The notes: generated by a model from the sequence alone, not told the origin. Counted from the stretch's first letter, positions 1 to 6,363 are shown. The stretch: 6,416 nt of DNA from an uncultured Prevotella sp. (GCA_900546605.1 URDV01000128.1:1-6416); one strand, 5' to 3'. A program made the numbers and translations.

Positions 1-10
1 CATACTTACT

Positions 11-42
11 TGTTAACCTGTCAACTTGTTAACCCGTTAACC
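11..42. repeat. Four-copy 8-bp tandem repeat (YGTYAACY)
   Basis: Four consecutive 8-bp units can be read at 11-18 (TGTTAACC), 19-26 (TGTCAACT), 27-34 (TGTTAACC) and 35-42 (CGTTAACC). The core is GTTAAC, a palindrome, with one GTCAAC variant. The array lies close to the window edge, so it may extend further left in degraded form (ACTTACT just before it). Short degenerate arrays of this style occur between genes in Bacteroidales genomes; no function is assigned here. It lies far upstream of the predicted promoter and is more likely a spacer after the preceding, unseen gene than a control element of this operon. Confidence 0.7.
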
Positions 43-94
43 TGAAATTCCGCCATCGGGTTAAGATGTGCATATTTTTTAAATCGTTATTTTT

Positions 95-116
95 TTCTTT
101 GTATATTATCAAAGAA
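95..116. repeat. AT-rich inverted repeat, 7-bp arms
   Basis: TTCTTTG (95-101) and CAAAGAA (110-116) are perfect reverse complements separated by the 8-nt spacer TATATTAT. The element follows a T-rich run (91-96) and lies about 100 bp upstream of the predicted promoter -33 box. No T-tract follows on the + strand, so it is not an intrinsic terminator in that direction. A protein-binding site or a chance AT-rich palindrome are both possible. Confidence 0.45.
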
Positions 117-126
117 GCGTTGCATT

Positions 127-143
127 GCAAAAAAGCTTTTTGC
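127..143. repeat. A-tract/T-tract palindrome around AAGCTT
   Basis: GCAAAAA (127-133) pairs perfectly with TTTTTGC (137-143) around a 3-nt loop; the inner 12 bases AAAAAGCTTTTT are an exact palindrome. It sits about 75 bp upstream of the predicted -33 box. A-tracts of this kind bend DNA and can act as upstream promoter elements, but nothing here shows that it does so. The following bases (GCGAATT) are not a terminator tail. Confidence 0.4.
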
Positions 144-216
144 GCGAATTGAAGCTAACAAAATGCTACATTATGTACTAAAATATTTGTTTTTTACAAC
201 AAAAAGATGTAAATGT

Positions 217-247
217 TTTGCTAAAAAAAAATTATCATCTATTTTTG
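217..247 (+). promoter_or_regulatory. Predicted Bacteroidota sigma-ABfr promoter for the susCD-like operon
   Basis: TTTG (217-220), a spacer of exactly 19 bp, and TATTTTTG (240-247) match both boxes of the Bacteroidota housekeeping consensus (TTTG at -33, TAnnTTTG at -7) perfectly. This is the only such exact pair on the + strand in the first 555 bases; the next closest -7-like string, TAATTTAG at 377-384, has no TTTG upstream at the right distance. Transcription would begin near 251-254, giving a leader of about 300 nt before the transporter gene. A perfect match in AT-rich DNA can still arise by chance. Confidence 0.6.
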
Positions 248-302
248 CAGCAATTAAAATGTGCTTAAAGCCTGTATACTTTTCAACCAAAATCAACGAA
301 GT

Positions 303-339
303 ACACACCAATGTTGTGCTTGATGATGTTAACAGGTGT
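303..339. repeat. Inverted half-site pair ACACACC / AGGTGT, copy 1
   Basis: ACACACC at 303-309 is followed by AGGTGT at 334-339; the shared ACACC/GGTGT arms face each other across 25 bp. The same pair of strings recurs at 428-456. An 8-bp palindrome, TGTTAACA, lies between the arms at 327-334. This could be an operator half-site pair or a long-range RNA stem in the leader. Support is only the recurrence. Confidence 0.3.
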
Positions 340-425
340 ATTTAAAAGCCAATGAAACCGCATGGAAATGCCCTTATAATTTAGGCTAAACTATTGCCAA
401 CAACACAAAAAACGTAAAGCCATTC

Positions 426-460
426 ATACACACCTTAATATAATAATTATAGGTGTGCAT
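426..460. repeat. Inverted repeat with 10-bp arms in the leader, copy 2
   Basis: ATACACACCT (426-435) and AGGTGTGCAT (451-460) are complementary at 9 of 10 positions around a 15-nt spacer made only of A and T. In DNA this is a plausible dimer-type operator; in RNA it would be a hairpin about 95 nt before the start codon. GTGTGC within the right arm (453-458) can alternatively pair with GCACAC at 502-507, so two mutually exclusive stems are possible. There is no adjacent T-tract, so it is not a terminator by itself. Confidence 0.45.
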
Positions 461-555
461 TCGCGTTTATACTCAATGGCATGGCAAAGAGTCGTGTAAA
501 AGCACACATGCGTAATAATTAAAAATAGCAAATGTTTAATTAAATGGTTATCAAT

Positions 556-3516
556 ATGAACAAAAAGTTAGTGCTCTTGGGAGCCGGTCTGCTATTGACC
601 GCAGCTACGGCTTCGGCACAGAAACTTGTGAGCGGCCGTGTGACCGACACGCATGGTGAACCTGTGATGGGTGCAACCGTACGTGTGCCTGGCACCAAGG
701 TAATCACAACAACTGATGCCAACGGTAACTTTAAGTTGAAGAACGTTCCGGCTTCGGCAAAGAAACTTACGGTTTCATACATTGGTATGCAGCCTTCAAC
801 AGTTAATGTGGCTGGCAATGTACAGGTAGTGCTCAAGGATAATGAATTGGGCGAGGCCGTTGTAATTGGTTATGGTACTGCTCAAAAAGTAGGTACTGTA
901 GTAGGTTCGGTAAAGAAAGTGGGCAGCGAAGTCGTTTCTGACAAGCCTTCAAATGATATTGCCGATGCTTTGCAAGGAAAAGTCGCTGGTTTGAGCATTT
1001 CATCTATGTCAGGTGATGCTGGTGCATTAGGACAAACGAACATCCAATTGCGTGGTATGGGTTCATTGGGTGCCAGCAGCTATCCCTTGATTGTGATTGA
1101 TGGTTCACCAGCCGACCCAGAAATGTTCAACATGTTGAACGACAAGGATATTGAGAGCATTACAACCTTGAAGGATGCTTCGGCTACCTCTATCTATGGT
1201 TCGCGTGCTGCCAATGGTGTAATTTACATTGCAACAAAAAAAGGCCGTTCAGGCGAAAAGGCTCAAATCTCAATCAGCCAAAAGGTAGGTTGGAGCCAAT
1301 TGGCCAACCAGATTGGTAACCCAATGAACGCAAGCGAGTTGCTTCAGTTCCAGTTGGAGAATGGCTTGATTACAAGTACCCAATATCAAACCTATAAGGC
1401 ACATGGCGCCAACACAAACTGGCAGAAGTACTTCTTTGACAATGCTGCCCCTATGCATAGCACCGACTTTAGCATTCGTGGTGGCTCGGATAACACTACT
1501 TACTATGTGTCATCATCATACATGAAGCAGAATAACTTGACCAAAACTGGTTACTTTAAGCGCTTCACTTTACGCACCAACCTTGAAACAAAACCCAAGG
1601 ATTGGTTAGGCTTCGGCATTAAGCAGAACATTGCTTACACCGACCGCTTGAGCGATGGTTACACCTTAGCCAGTCGTGGTACGTATGTGTCGAACAGCAA
1701 CACAGCTTCATATATGTTCCCTGCTTATTGGGATCCATTTGATGAAACCGCAAAGGCTGAACACACCTACTTGTATGCACCTTCTGGACTTTATAATACG
1801 CTTTGGCTCACATCATTGCAACCTCTTACAAATAACGACATTGTTTACAATGGTGTGGCTTATGCACAAATCACTCCTGTTAAGGGCTTGACCATCAAGT
1901 CACAATTAGGCCTTTATGCTGATGATACTCGCCAAACTGCTTCGGTGTCAACAGCGTTACCTAATGCTACATCGGGCGAAGCAACTGAGACACATCAGCG
2001 TAACTCAATGTGGACTATTACGAATACCGTAGAGTATAAGTTCAACATTGGCGATAACCATGCCATTACCCTTTTGGCTGGTCAAGAAGGTATCAAAGCC
2101 GATGGCCATGGCTTTGGCACCAGCGGCTCGGGCATTACTGACGACCGCTTGGCCAACTTGGGTAGTGTAACAGACTACAACAAACCCTCTTATAGCCGTT
2201 ACAAATATGAGTACTTAAGTTTCTTCGGCCGTGTCGATTATGCACTGATGAACAAGTACTTCTTCAACTTTACCATTCGTAACGACCAAAGTTCACGTTT
2301 CGGTAAGAAGAATCGTTCGGCCAACTTCCTAAGTGGTGGTGCCATGTGGCGTGTATCGGGCGAGAAGTTTATGGAGTCAACTAAGAGTTGGTTGACCGAC
2401 TTGAGCCTCAAAGCCAGCATCGGTACTACGGGTAACTCTGAAATTGGTGACTACAATAGCCTTGGCTTGGTAGGAACTGCACAATACAATGGCAATTCAG
2501 CTTGGGTGTTGAATCAGCCCGCCAATGATGAGTTAGGTTGGGAAAAGCAAGTGCAGTTTAACTTTGGTCTTACTGCTCGTCTCTTTGACCGCGTAACCAT
2601 TGATTTCAATGCTTATAGGCGTAAGACGCTTGACATGTTGATGGATGTGCCCTTGGCTTACACTACTGGTTTCTCAAAACAAACCATGAACGTGGGCGAA
2701 ATGAGTAACCGTGGTGTTGAATTAGAATTAAGCTACGATGTAATTCGTACACGTGATGCTTTCTTCAACATCTATGCCAATTATTCATTCAACAAGAATA
2801 AGATTGACAAACTCTTCTACGATTTACAAAAATGGCCTATGCTCGGCAAATTGTTGAGCTACACTGTAGGTGAAGGCTTGACTTACTACATGCCTATTTA
2901 TGCAGGTGTTGATAAGCAAGATGGTGCCCCCATGTGGTACAAGGTAGGCTACAAGGGTGGTGTACAGCATGAGTACAACCCCGAAACTATGACAAAGGAA
3001 TTCAGCGATGACCTTTATCAGAACACGGGCAAGTCATACGTAGCACCTCACAATGGTGGCTTTGGCTTTAGTGCTGGTTGGAAGGGCTTGACTCTTAGTG
3101 CCGACTTCAGCTTCGTATTAGGCAAGTACATGGTGAACAACGAATACCTCTTCGCAGCTTCATCGGGTAATGCTCAGAATGGTTTCAACCAAAACAAGGA
3201 TATGCTCCACATTTGGAAAAAGCCAGGCGATATTAGCGACCTTCCTGGCTTCCAGTATGAAACACAGTTCGATACACACGTGCTTGAAAACTCTTCATAC
3301 ATGCGCTTAAAGAACCTCAGCCTTTCATACGACTTACCTAAGTCATGGATGGAGGCAACTCATTTCTTTGAGAATGTTCGCTTCAGCTTTGTTGCACGTA
3401 ACCTCTTTACTGTAACTAAGTATCGTGGTGCTGACCCTGAGTACGATCGCAACGTTTCGTTGGGTGCTTATCCTGCTACACGTAACTACACATTAGGTGT
3501 TGAAGTTACATTCTAA
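556..3516 (+). CDS. SusC/RagA-family TonB-dependent outer-membrane transporter
   Basis: A 986-residue outer-membrane importer that, with its SusD partner, would take up a nutrient using TonB-ExbBD energy. The signal peptide covers residues 1-21, with predicted cleavage at ASA|Q. A carboxypeptidase-regulatory-like beta domain follows (about 24-95), then a TonB-box-like stretch (GEAVVIGYGT, 99-108), a plug domain (about 112-230) with the SusC hallmark LKDASATSIYGSRAANGV (205-222), and a beta-barrel to the end, closing with phenylalanine (GVEVTF) as barrel proteins do. The length is typical of the family. There is no N-terminal STN signalling domain, so it probably does not signal to an anti-sigma factor. 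The ATG at 556 is preferred over the in-frame ATG at 544 because it gives a clean MNKK signal peptide and the context CAATATGAACAAA, which resembles the next gene's start. The substrate cannot be told from sequence alone; sugars and peptides are both known for the family. Confidence 0.96.
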   Translation: MNKKLVLLGAGLLLTAATASAQKLVSGRVTDTHGEPVMGATVRVPGTKVITTTDANGNFKLKNVPASAKKLTVSYIGMQPSTVNVAGNVQVVLKDNELGEAVVIGYGTAQKVGTVVGSVKKVGSEVVSDKPSNDIADALQGKVAGLSISSMSGDAGALGQTNIQLRGMGSLGASSYPLIVIDGSPADPEMFNMLNDKDIESITTLKDASATSIYGSRAANGVIYIATKKGRSGEKAQISISQKVGWSQLANQIGNPMNASELLQFQLENGLITSTQYQTYKAHGANTNWQKYFFDNAAPMHSTDFSIRGGSDNTTYYVSSSYMKQNNLTKTGYFKRFTLRTNLETKPKDWLGFGIKQNIAYTDRLSDGYTLASRGTYVSNSNTASYMFPAYWDPFDETAKAEHTYLYAPSGLYNTLWLTSLQPLTNNDIVYNGVAYAQITPVKGLTIKSQLGLYADDTRQTASVSTALPNATSGEATETHQRNSMWTITNTVEYKFNIGDNHAITLLAGQEGIKADGHGFGTSGSGITDDRLANLGSVTDYNKPSYSRYKYEYLSFFGRVDYALMNKYFFNFTIRNDQSSRFGKKNRSANFLSGGAMWRVSGEKFMESTKSWLTDLSLKASIGTTGNSEIGDYNSLGLVGTAQYNGNSAWVLNQPANDELGWEKQVQFNFGLTARLFDRVTIDFNAYRRKTLDMLMDVPLAYTTGFSKQTMNVGEMSNRGVELELSYDVIRTRDAFFNIYANYSFNKNKIDKLFYDLQKWPMLGKLLSYTVGEGLTYYMPIYAGVDKQDGAPMWYKVGYKGGVQHEYNPETMTKEFSDDLYQNTGKSYVAPHNGGFGFSAGWKGLTLSADFSFVLGKYMVNNEYLFAASSGNAQNGFNQNKDMLHIWKKPGDISDLPGFQYETQFDTHVLENSSYMRLKNLSLSYDLPKSWMEATHFFENVRFSFVARNLFTVTKYRGADPEYDRNVSLGAYPATRNYTLGVEVTF

Positions 3517-3521
3517 AGCTA

Positions 3522-3543
3522 AGTTTAATAAGAGTTTAATAAG
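3522..3543. repeat. Perfect 11-bp tandem duplication after the transporter stop
   Basis: AGTTTAATAAG occurs twice head to tail (3522-3532 and 3533-3543), starting five bases after the TAA stop of the transporter gene. It is AT-rich and each unit contains TAA, giving additional stops beyond the gene. It most likely arose by slippage; no regulatory role is evident. Confidence 0.75.
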
Positions 3544-3548
3544 TTATG

Positions 3549-3585
3549 GGGTGTGAGTTGCCACAATAGGCAACCCGTTGCACCC
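3549..3585 (+). promoter_or_regulatory. Intercistronic stem-loop between the transporter and SusD-like genes
   Basis: GTTGCC (3557-3562) pairs perfectly with GGCAAC (3569-3574) around the 6-nt loop ACAATA, and outer arms GGGTG (3549-3553) and CACCC (3581-3585) can close around it through an internal loop. A competing pairing, TGAGTTG (3554-3560) with CAACTCA (3588-3594), is also possible. No run of T follows, so it is not an intrinsic terminator. Hairpins between cistrons can block 3' exonuclease or set the ratio of upstream to downstream product; that role is inferred. The SusD-like start codon lies 31 bases downstream. Confidence 0.5.
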
Positions 3586-3616
3586 AACAACTCATTTAAC
3601 GAATACAGATAACAAT

Positions 3617-5143
3617 ATGAACAAATATATATTGAAAGCTGTCATGTGCTCAGCCTTGGTTGCTCCTGTGCTTACCTCGTGCGAACTCGACCAGTATCCT
3701 GATACAGCACTGGTTACCGAGCAAGCGTGGCAGAAAATGTCAGATGCCGACAACTTTAACAACGGCATTTTGGCTTACTTTCGCAGTCTTTCAGATGGTG
3801 CTACATCGGTGTCTGAAGTTCAGGCCGACTTGTTCGACTTGCGTAACACGGCTATAGACTATAATCAGGTATATAGCTGGACTTACACCAACGCACAGTT
3901 TGATGGCGATGGCCTTTGGAGTGGTAGCTACACAGCTATTGCTAATGCCAACAACGTAATTAACAACATCAGCAAGGTAAAGGTTGATGGCGAAAACGAA
4001 CAAAAGATACTTGACCACTACAAGGGCAATGCCCTTTTGTTGCGTGCTTATGCCTTGTCAAACATGGCTCCACGTTATTGCAAGGAGTATGTTGACGATG
4101 AAAATGCTAAAAATGTAGCAGGTCTGCCTTTGCTCACTGAGGTGGATGTAAACAAAAAACCAGCTCGTGCTACACTTTATGACACTTATCAGTTCATCAT
4201 GAACGACTTGCAGCAAGCACGTCAGTTAATGAATGACTACGATAACACTGATTATGCCACCCTCTCGGCCAACGTAGCTGAAGCCCTTGAAGCACGTGTG
4301 CTTTTGCGTATGGGTAAGTATCAAGCAGCACTCGACAGTGTGTCTGATTTGTTGTCACGTTATTCACTCACAACCGATGCTGACAAGTATGCTGAAATGT
4401 GGAAGAATGATATTTCAGACTTTGGTGTAGAGTTGATTTACGAACCACAAATGACACCTGATGATCGTGGTAGCTTCTATGGTCAGTATGAGTCATATAG
4501 CGATGCTACTGGTTATTGGAATCCTAACTACATTCCAACACAGGGCTTGATTGACCTCTACGATGTTGATGACATTCGCTTGATGGACTTCTTCAGAGCT
4601 TACAATGATGACGAGAATGGTGAACCTGATTACAATAACCCCGTAAAAATTTCATGTGGTGATATCATTACTGAGGGTGTTGTACTCAAAAAGTTCCCTG
4701 GCAATGCCAGTTTGAAGAAGGGATCTGATGGTACTGTGTTCTACAACATGCCTAAGCCTTTCCGTGTAGCAGAACTCTACTTGATTGCTGCTGAGGCTTC
4801 GTACAAACTCAATGGTACCGATGGTGATTACCTTAAGACCTTGCGTGCAGCTCGTGGTTTGAACACCACCTTGCCCACAGGTGCTCCTCTCTTTAGCATG
4901 ATAAAGGATGAGTGGACACGTGAATTTGTAGGTGAAAACTTCCGCCTTGACAACTTGAAGCGTTGGGGTGACGGCTTTACTCGTATGGCTCCGCAGGAAC
5001 TTGAAGCAGGTTCGTTCAGCAACATTTGTCCTGTAACCAACTTTGCTATCCAACCCGACAATCAACGTTGGGTATGGGAGATTCCTTCACAAGAGTTGCA
5101 AGCTAATAGCAATATTGAGCGTAACTGGAAACGCGAAAACTAA
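3617..5143 (+). CDS. SusD/RagB-family nutrient-binding surface lipoprotein
   Basis: A 508-residue surface lipoprotein expected to act as the hinged lid over the barrel of the upstream transporter. The signal peptide ends in the lipobox LTSC with Cys22 as the lipid-bearing residue; the following ELDQYPD is acidic, fitting the Bacteroidota surface-export signal and the usual SusD N-terminus. The TPR-like helices typical of SusD are visible: KGNALLLRAYALSNMAPRYC (136-155), AEALEARVLLRMGKYQAALD (221-240) and FRVAELYLIAAEASYKL (382-398). The C-terminal family signature follows: DEWTREFVGENFRLDNLKRW (431-450), then WEIPSQEL (487-494). The usual closing QNPGY-like string is replaced by SNIERNWKREN. 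The start at 3617 is chosen over an in-frame ATG at 3578 because the longer form would add 13 polar residues before the signal peptide and run through the stem-loop. The gap from the transporter stop is 100 bp with no good promoter, so co-transcription is likely. The ligand is unknown. Confidence 0.95.
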   Translation: MNKYILKAVMCSALVAPVLTSCELDQYPDTALVTEQAWQKMSDADNFNNGILAYFRSLSDGATSVSEVQADLFDLRNTAIDYNQVYSWTYTNAQFDGDGLWSGSYTAIANANNVINNISKVKVDGENEQKILDHYKGNALLLRAYALSNMAPRYCKEYVDDENAKNVAGLPLLTEVDVNKKPARATLYDTYQFIMNDLQQARQLMNDYDNTDYATLSANVAEALEARVLLRMGKYQAALDSVSDLLSRYSLTTDADKYAEMWKNDISDFGVELIYEPQMTPDDRGSFYGQYESYSDATGYWNPNYIPTQGLIDLYDVDDIRLMDFFRAYNDDENGEPDYNNPVKISCGDIITEGVVLKKFPGNASLKKGSDGTVFYNMPKPFRVAELYLIAAEASYKLNGTDGDYLKTLRAARGLNTTLPTGAPLFSMIKDEWTREFVGENFRLDNLKRWGDGFTRMAPQELEAGSFSNICPVTNFAIQPDNQRWVWEIPSQELQANSNIERNWKREN

Positions 5144-5153
5144 TTTTTATTGT

Positions 5154-5214
5154 GTTGTGTGTGCACACCCTTTTTATTTGTGCTTGTCACATAGGTTGTG
5201 TGTGCCACACACAC
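5154..5214 (+). promoter_or_regulatory. GT/AC-rich repeats and hairpin before the third gene
   Basis: The 11-bp string GTTGTGTGTGC appears twice (5154-5164 and 5195-5205). In the first copy it runs into the perfect 10-bp palindrome GTGTGCACAC (5159-5168). In the second, GTGTGTG (5198-5204) pairs with CACACAC (5208-5214) around the loop CCA. GTGTGTG of the first copy (5157-5163) could pair with the same CACACAC, so the two stems compete. A short T-run (5171-5175) follows the palindrome, but the palindrome has no loop to form a stable terminator stem. This may tune expression of the third gene relative to the SusCD-like pair; it could also be simple-sequence DNA. Confidence 0.45.
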
Positions 5215-5248
5215 GCATTTATTATCTCTTTTAAAAAGATACATCACA

Positions 5249-6334
5249 ATGAAACTAAATATCAAGGCTTTGGCAGCAACAGCTTTGGTGGGCTTGAGTC
5301 TCGTTTCGTGTAACAACGACTTTGACGAGGATGGAGCAACAATCACCTATGCTGACAAGCTCGAACTCAGTAGTTGGAGCCGTGAGTACACACCCGCTAC
5401 TGACCCCTCATACGTGATAAACTTGTATGTTGACGAACAGGGTGATACATTGGCTGACGTTTCTATTTTCAACCCCGTAACCGAACTCTCAAATGTGTTG
5501 AGTGCTGGTAAGGTAAAGTATGATGCCAAAACGGGTGTTACAAATGTTGAGTATGCTGAGAGCATGTATGGTACCCCCGCACGTGTTACTCTTGCTACTT
5601 CAAACGACAAAACAAAGCAGATTGTAAACATCTATACCGCTAACAAAGGCAAGTATACTGAAAAGGATCGTTTTGCAGCAGTTAAAACAGATACCATCTC
5701 AGTGCTGGGTCAATGGAGCATTGGCAATGGCGAGGACGTTTCGTTCTACAACAATGGTAAGGCTGTTTTCACTCAAAATGGTGAGGTCGTTGATGAGTGC
5801 AATTACACCTTCGATGGTAAGGCTGGTTCATGCACGCGCACTTCAGGCAAGGTGTACAACTTTGCTATGAATGCCAATCGTCAGATGCAGACTACCATTG
5901 ATGGAACGGTGTACAACTCACTCCATGTGCCTGTTGAGTATGTTAACGACTGGGCGCAAGTAGGCACAGGTACATATTACACATGGCTCTTTCAGGGTGG
6001 TGCTTCAGGCCGTACGCTTGAATACTCTGCTTGCCGTGGTGAGTATCGTATTGACATGTCATGGTTCCCACTTATGTTTGGCGGTTCAGCCATTGATGGT
6101 CAATATGTTGTGTTTAATTGGAACAAGCGTACAGGTGCTGTTTCGATGTCATCTGACACTAAGTTTGACACGGGTTATGCTTATCAAGATCAAGGCAATG
6201 TGTTTGGTTCTCCCTCTGGCGCAGGCATGAAGTATGAAGATGGCGTGTTTAGCTTTGGCATCTCTTACACCATTCCTGGTGTGGGTGGCTTTGGTAGTAA
6301 TTACGACACCTTTACTCTTGACTCTCAAGAATAA
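5249..6334 (+). CDS. Lipoprotein of unassigned family, probable accessory subunit of the SusCD-like system
   Basis: A 361-residue lipoprotein I cannot place in a named family. The signal peptide ends in lipobox LVSC, with Cys21 lipidated; the acidic tail NNDFDEDG (22-29) fits a surface-export signal, so it is probably displayed outside the cell. Three parts can be suggested by eye. Residues about 36-135 look beta-rich. Residues about 153-222 begin GQWSIGNGEDVSFYNNGKAVF, recalling lipocalin-like beta domains, and contain Cys184 and Cys195, which could bond. A C-terminal glycine- and aromatic-rich part (about 234-358) runs from QVGTGTYYTWLF through EYRIDM and FNWNKRTGAVSM to FSFGISYTIPGVGGFGSNYD. 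There is no catalytic motif I recognise. It occupies the position where SusE/SusF-type or other surface binding proteins follow SusCD, so ligand binding is the best inference. The ATG at 5249 is chosen because a GTG at 5198 would start inside the hairpin and add 17 residues before the signal peptide. No separate promoter is seen. Confidence 0.9.
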   Translation: MKLNIKALAATALVGLSLVSCNNDFDEDGATITYADKLELSSWSREYTPATDPSYVINLYVDEQGDTLADVSIFNPVTELSNVLSAGKVKYDAKTGVTNVEYAESMYGTPARVTLATSNDKTKQIVNIYTANKGKYTEKDRFAAVKTDTISVLGQWSIGNGEDVSFYNNGKAVFTQNGEVVDECNYTFDGKAGSCTRTSGKVYNFAMNANRQMQTTIDGTVYNSLHVPVEYVNDWAQVGTGTYYTWLFQGGASGRTLEYSACRGEYRIDMSWFPLMFGGSAIDGQYVVFNWNKRTGAVSMSSDTKFDTGYAYQDQGNVFGSPSGAGMKYEDGVFSFGISYTIPGVGGFGSNYDTFTLDSQE

Positions 6335-6363
6335 TTAGACTCTATTTCTATTCGTACATATTT

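Larger units (their letters stand above)
252..555 (+). promoter_or_regulatory. Long predicted 5' leader (untranslated) of the transporter operon
   Basis: If the promoter at 217-247 is used, about 300 nt of RNA precede the transporter start. I find no convincing small gene: reading frames here are short, lysine-rich and of no recognisable family. The stretch does hold repeated ACACACC and AGGTGT strings (303-339 and 426-460), a second GCACAC (502-507) complementary to GTGTGC at 453-458, and a repeated TAATAATTA (441-449 and 513-521). The last 25 bases before the start codon are A/T-rich with no GGAGG-like site, as usual in Bacteroidota. Leaders of susC-like genes in Bacteroides are known targets of small RNAs and RNA-binding proteins; applying that here is inference. 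Confidence 0.4.

Noticed and set aside
163..345. A 60-codon open frame in the leader region
   Set aside because: It starts upstream of the predicted transcription start, spans the promoter boxes, is rich in Lys and Phe as expected from translated AT-rich DNA, and has no recognisable domain or signal peptide.
1..543. An antisense promoter or small RNA on the minus strand of the leader region
   Set aside because: I looked for CAAAnnTA (the reverse complement of the -7 box) and found no exact match, so there is no sequence support.
544..558. Transporter start at 544 instead of 556
   Set aside because: The longer form adds only MVIN before a complete signal peptide; the start at 556 has the CAATATGAACAAA context shared with the SusD-like gene. 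The difference is small and 544 is not excluded.
3520..3527. TAAGTTTA as a -7 promoter box for the SusD-like gene
   Set aside because: It lacks the final G of TAnnTTTG and no TTTG lies at the expected distance upstream.
3557..3574. The GTTGCC/GGCAAC hairpin as a terminator between the first two genes
   Set aside because: It is followed by CCGTTGCACCC, not a T-tract, and SusC/SusD partners are normally co-transcribed.
3578..3619. SusD-like start at 3578
   Set aside because: It would add 13 polar residues in front of the lipoprotein signal peptide and place the start within the stem-loop region.
4652..5065. A 137-codon open frame on the minus strand inside the SusD-like gene
   Set aside because: It lies opposite a strongly conserved SusD C-terminal coding region and has no recognisable motif; it is a shadow of the real gene.
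5157..5175. GTGTGTGCACACCC followed by TTTTT as an intrinsic terminator after the SusD-like gene
   Set aside because: The palindrome has no room for a loop, so only about 3 bp could form, and the T-run is short and interrupted. Readthrough into the third gene is more likely.
5198..5251. Third gene starting at GTG 5198
   Set aside because: The additional 17 residues come from the GT/AC repeat, sit ahead of a complete lipoprotein signal peptide, and the start would be inside a hairpin.
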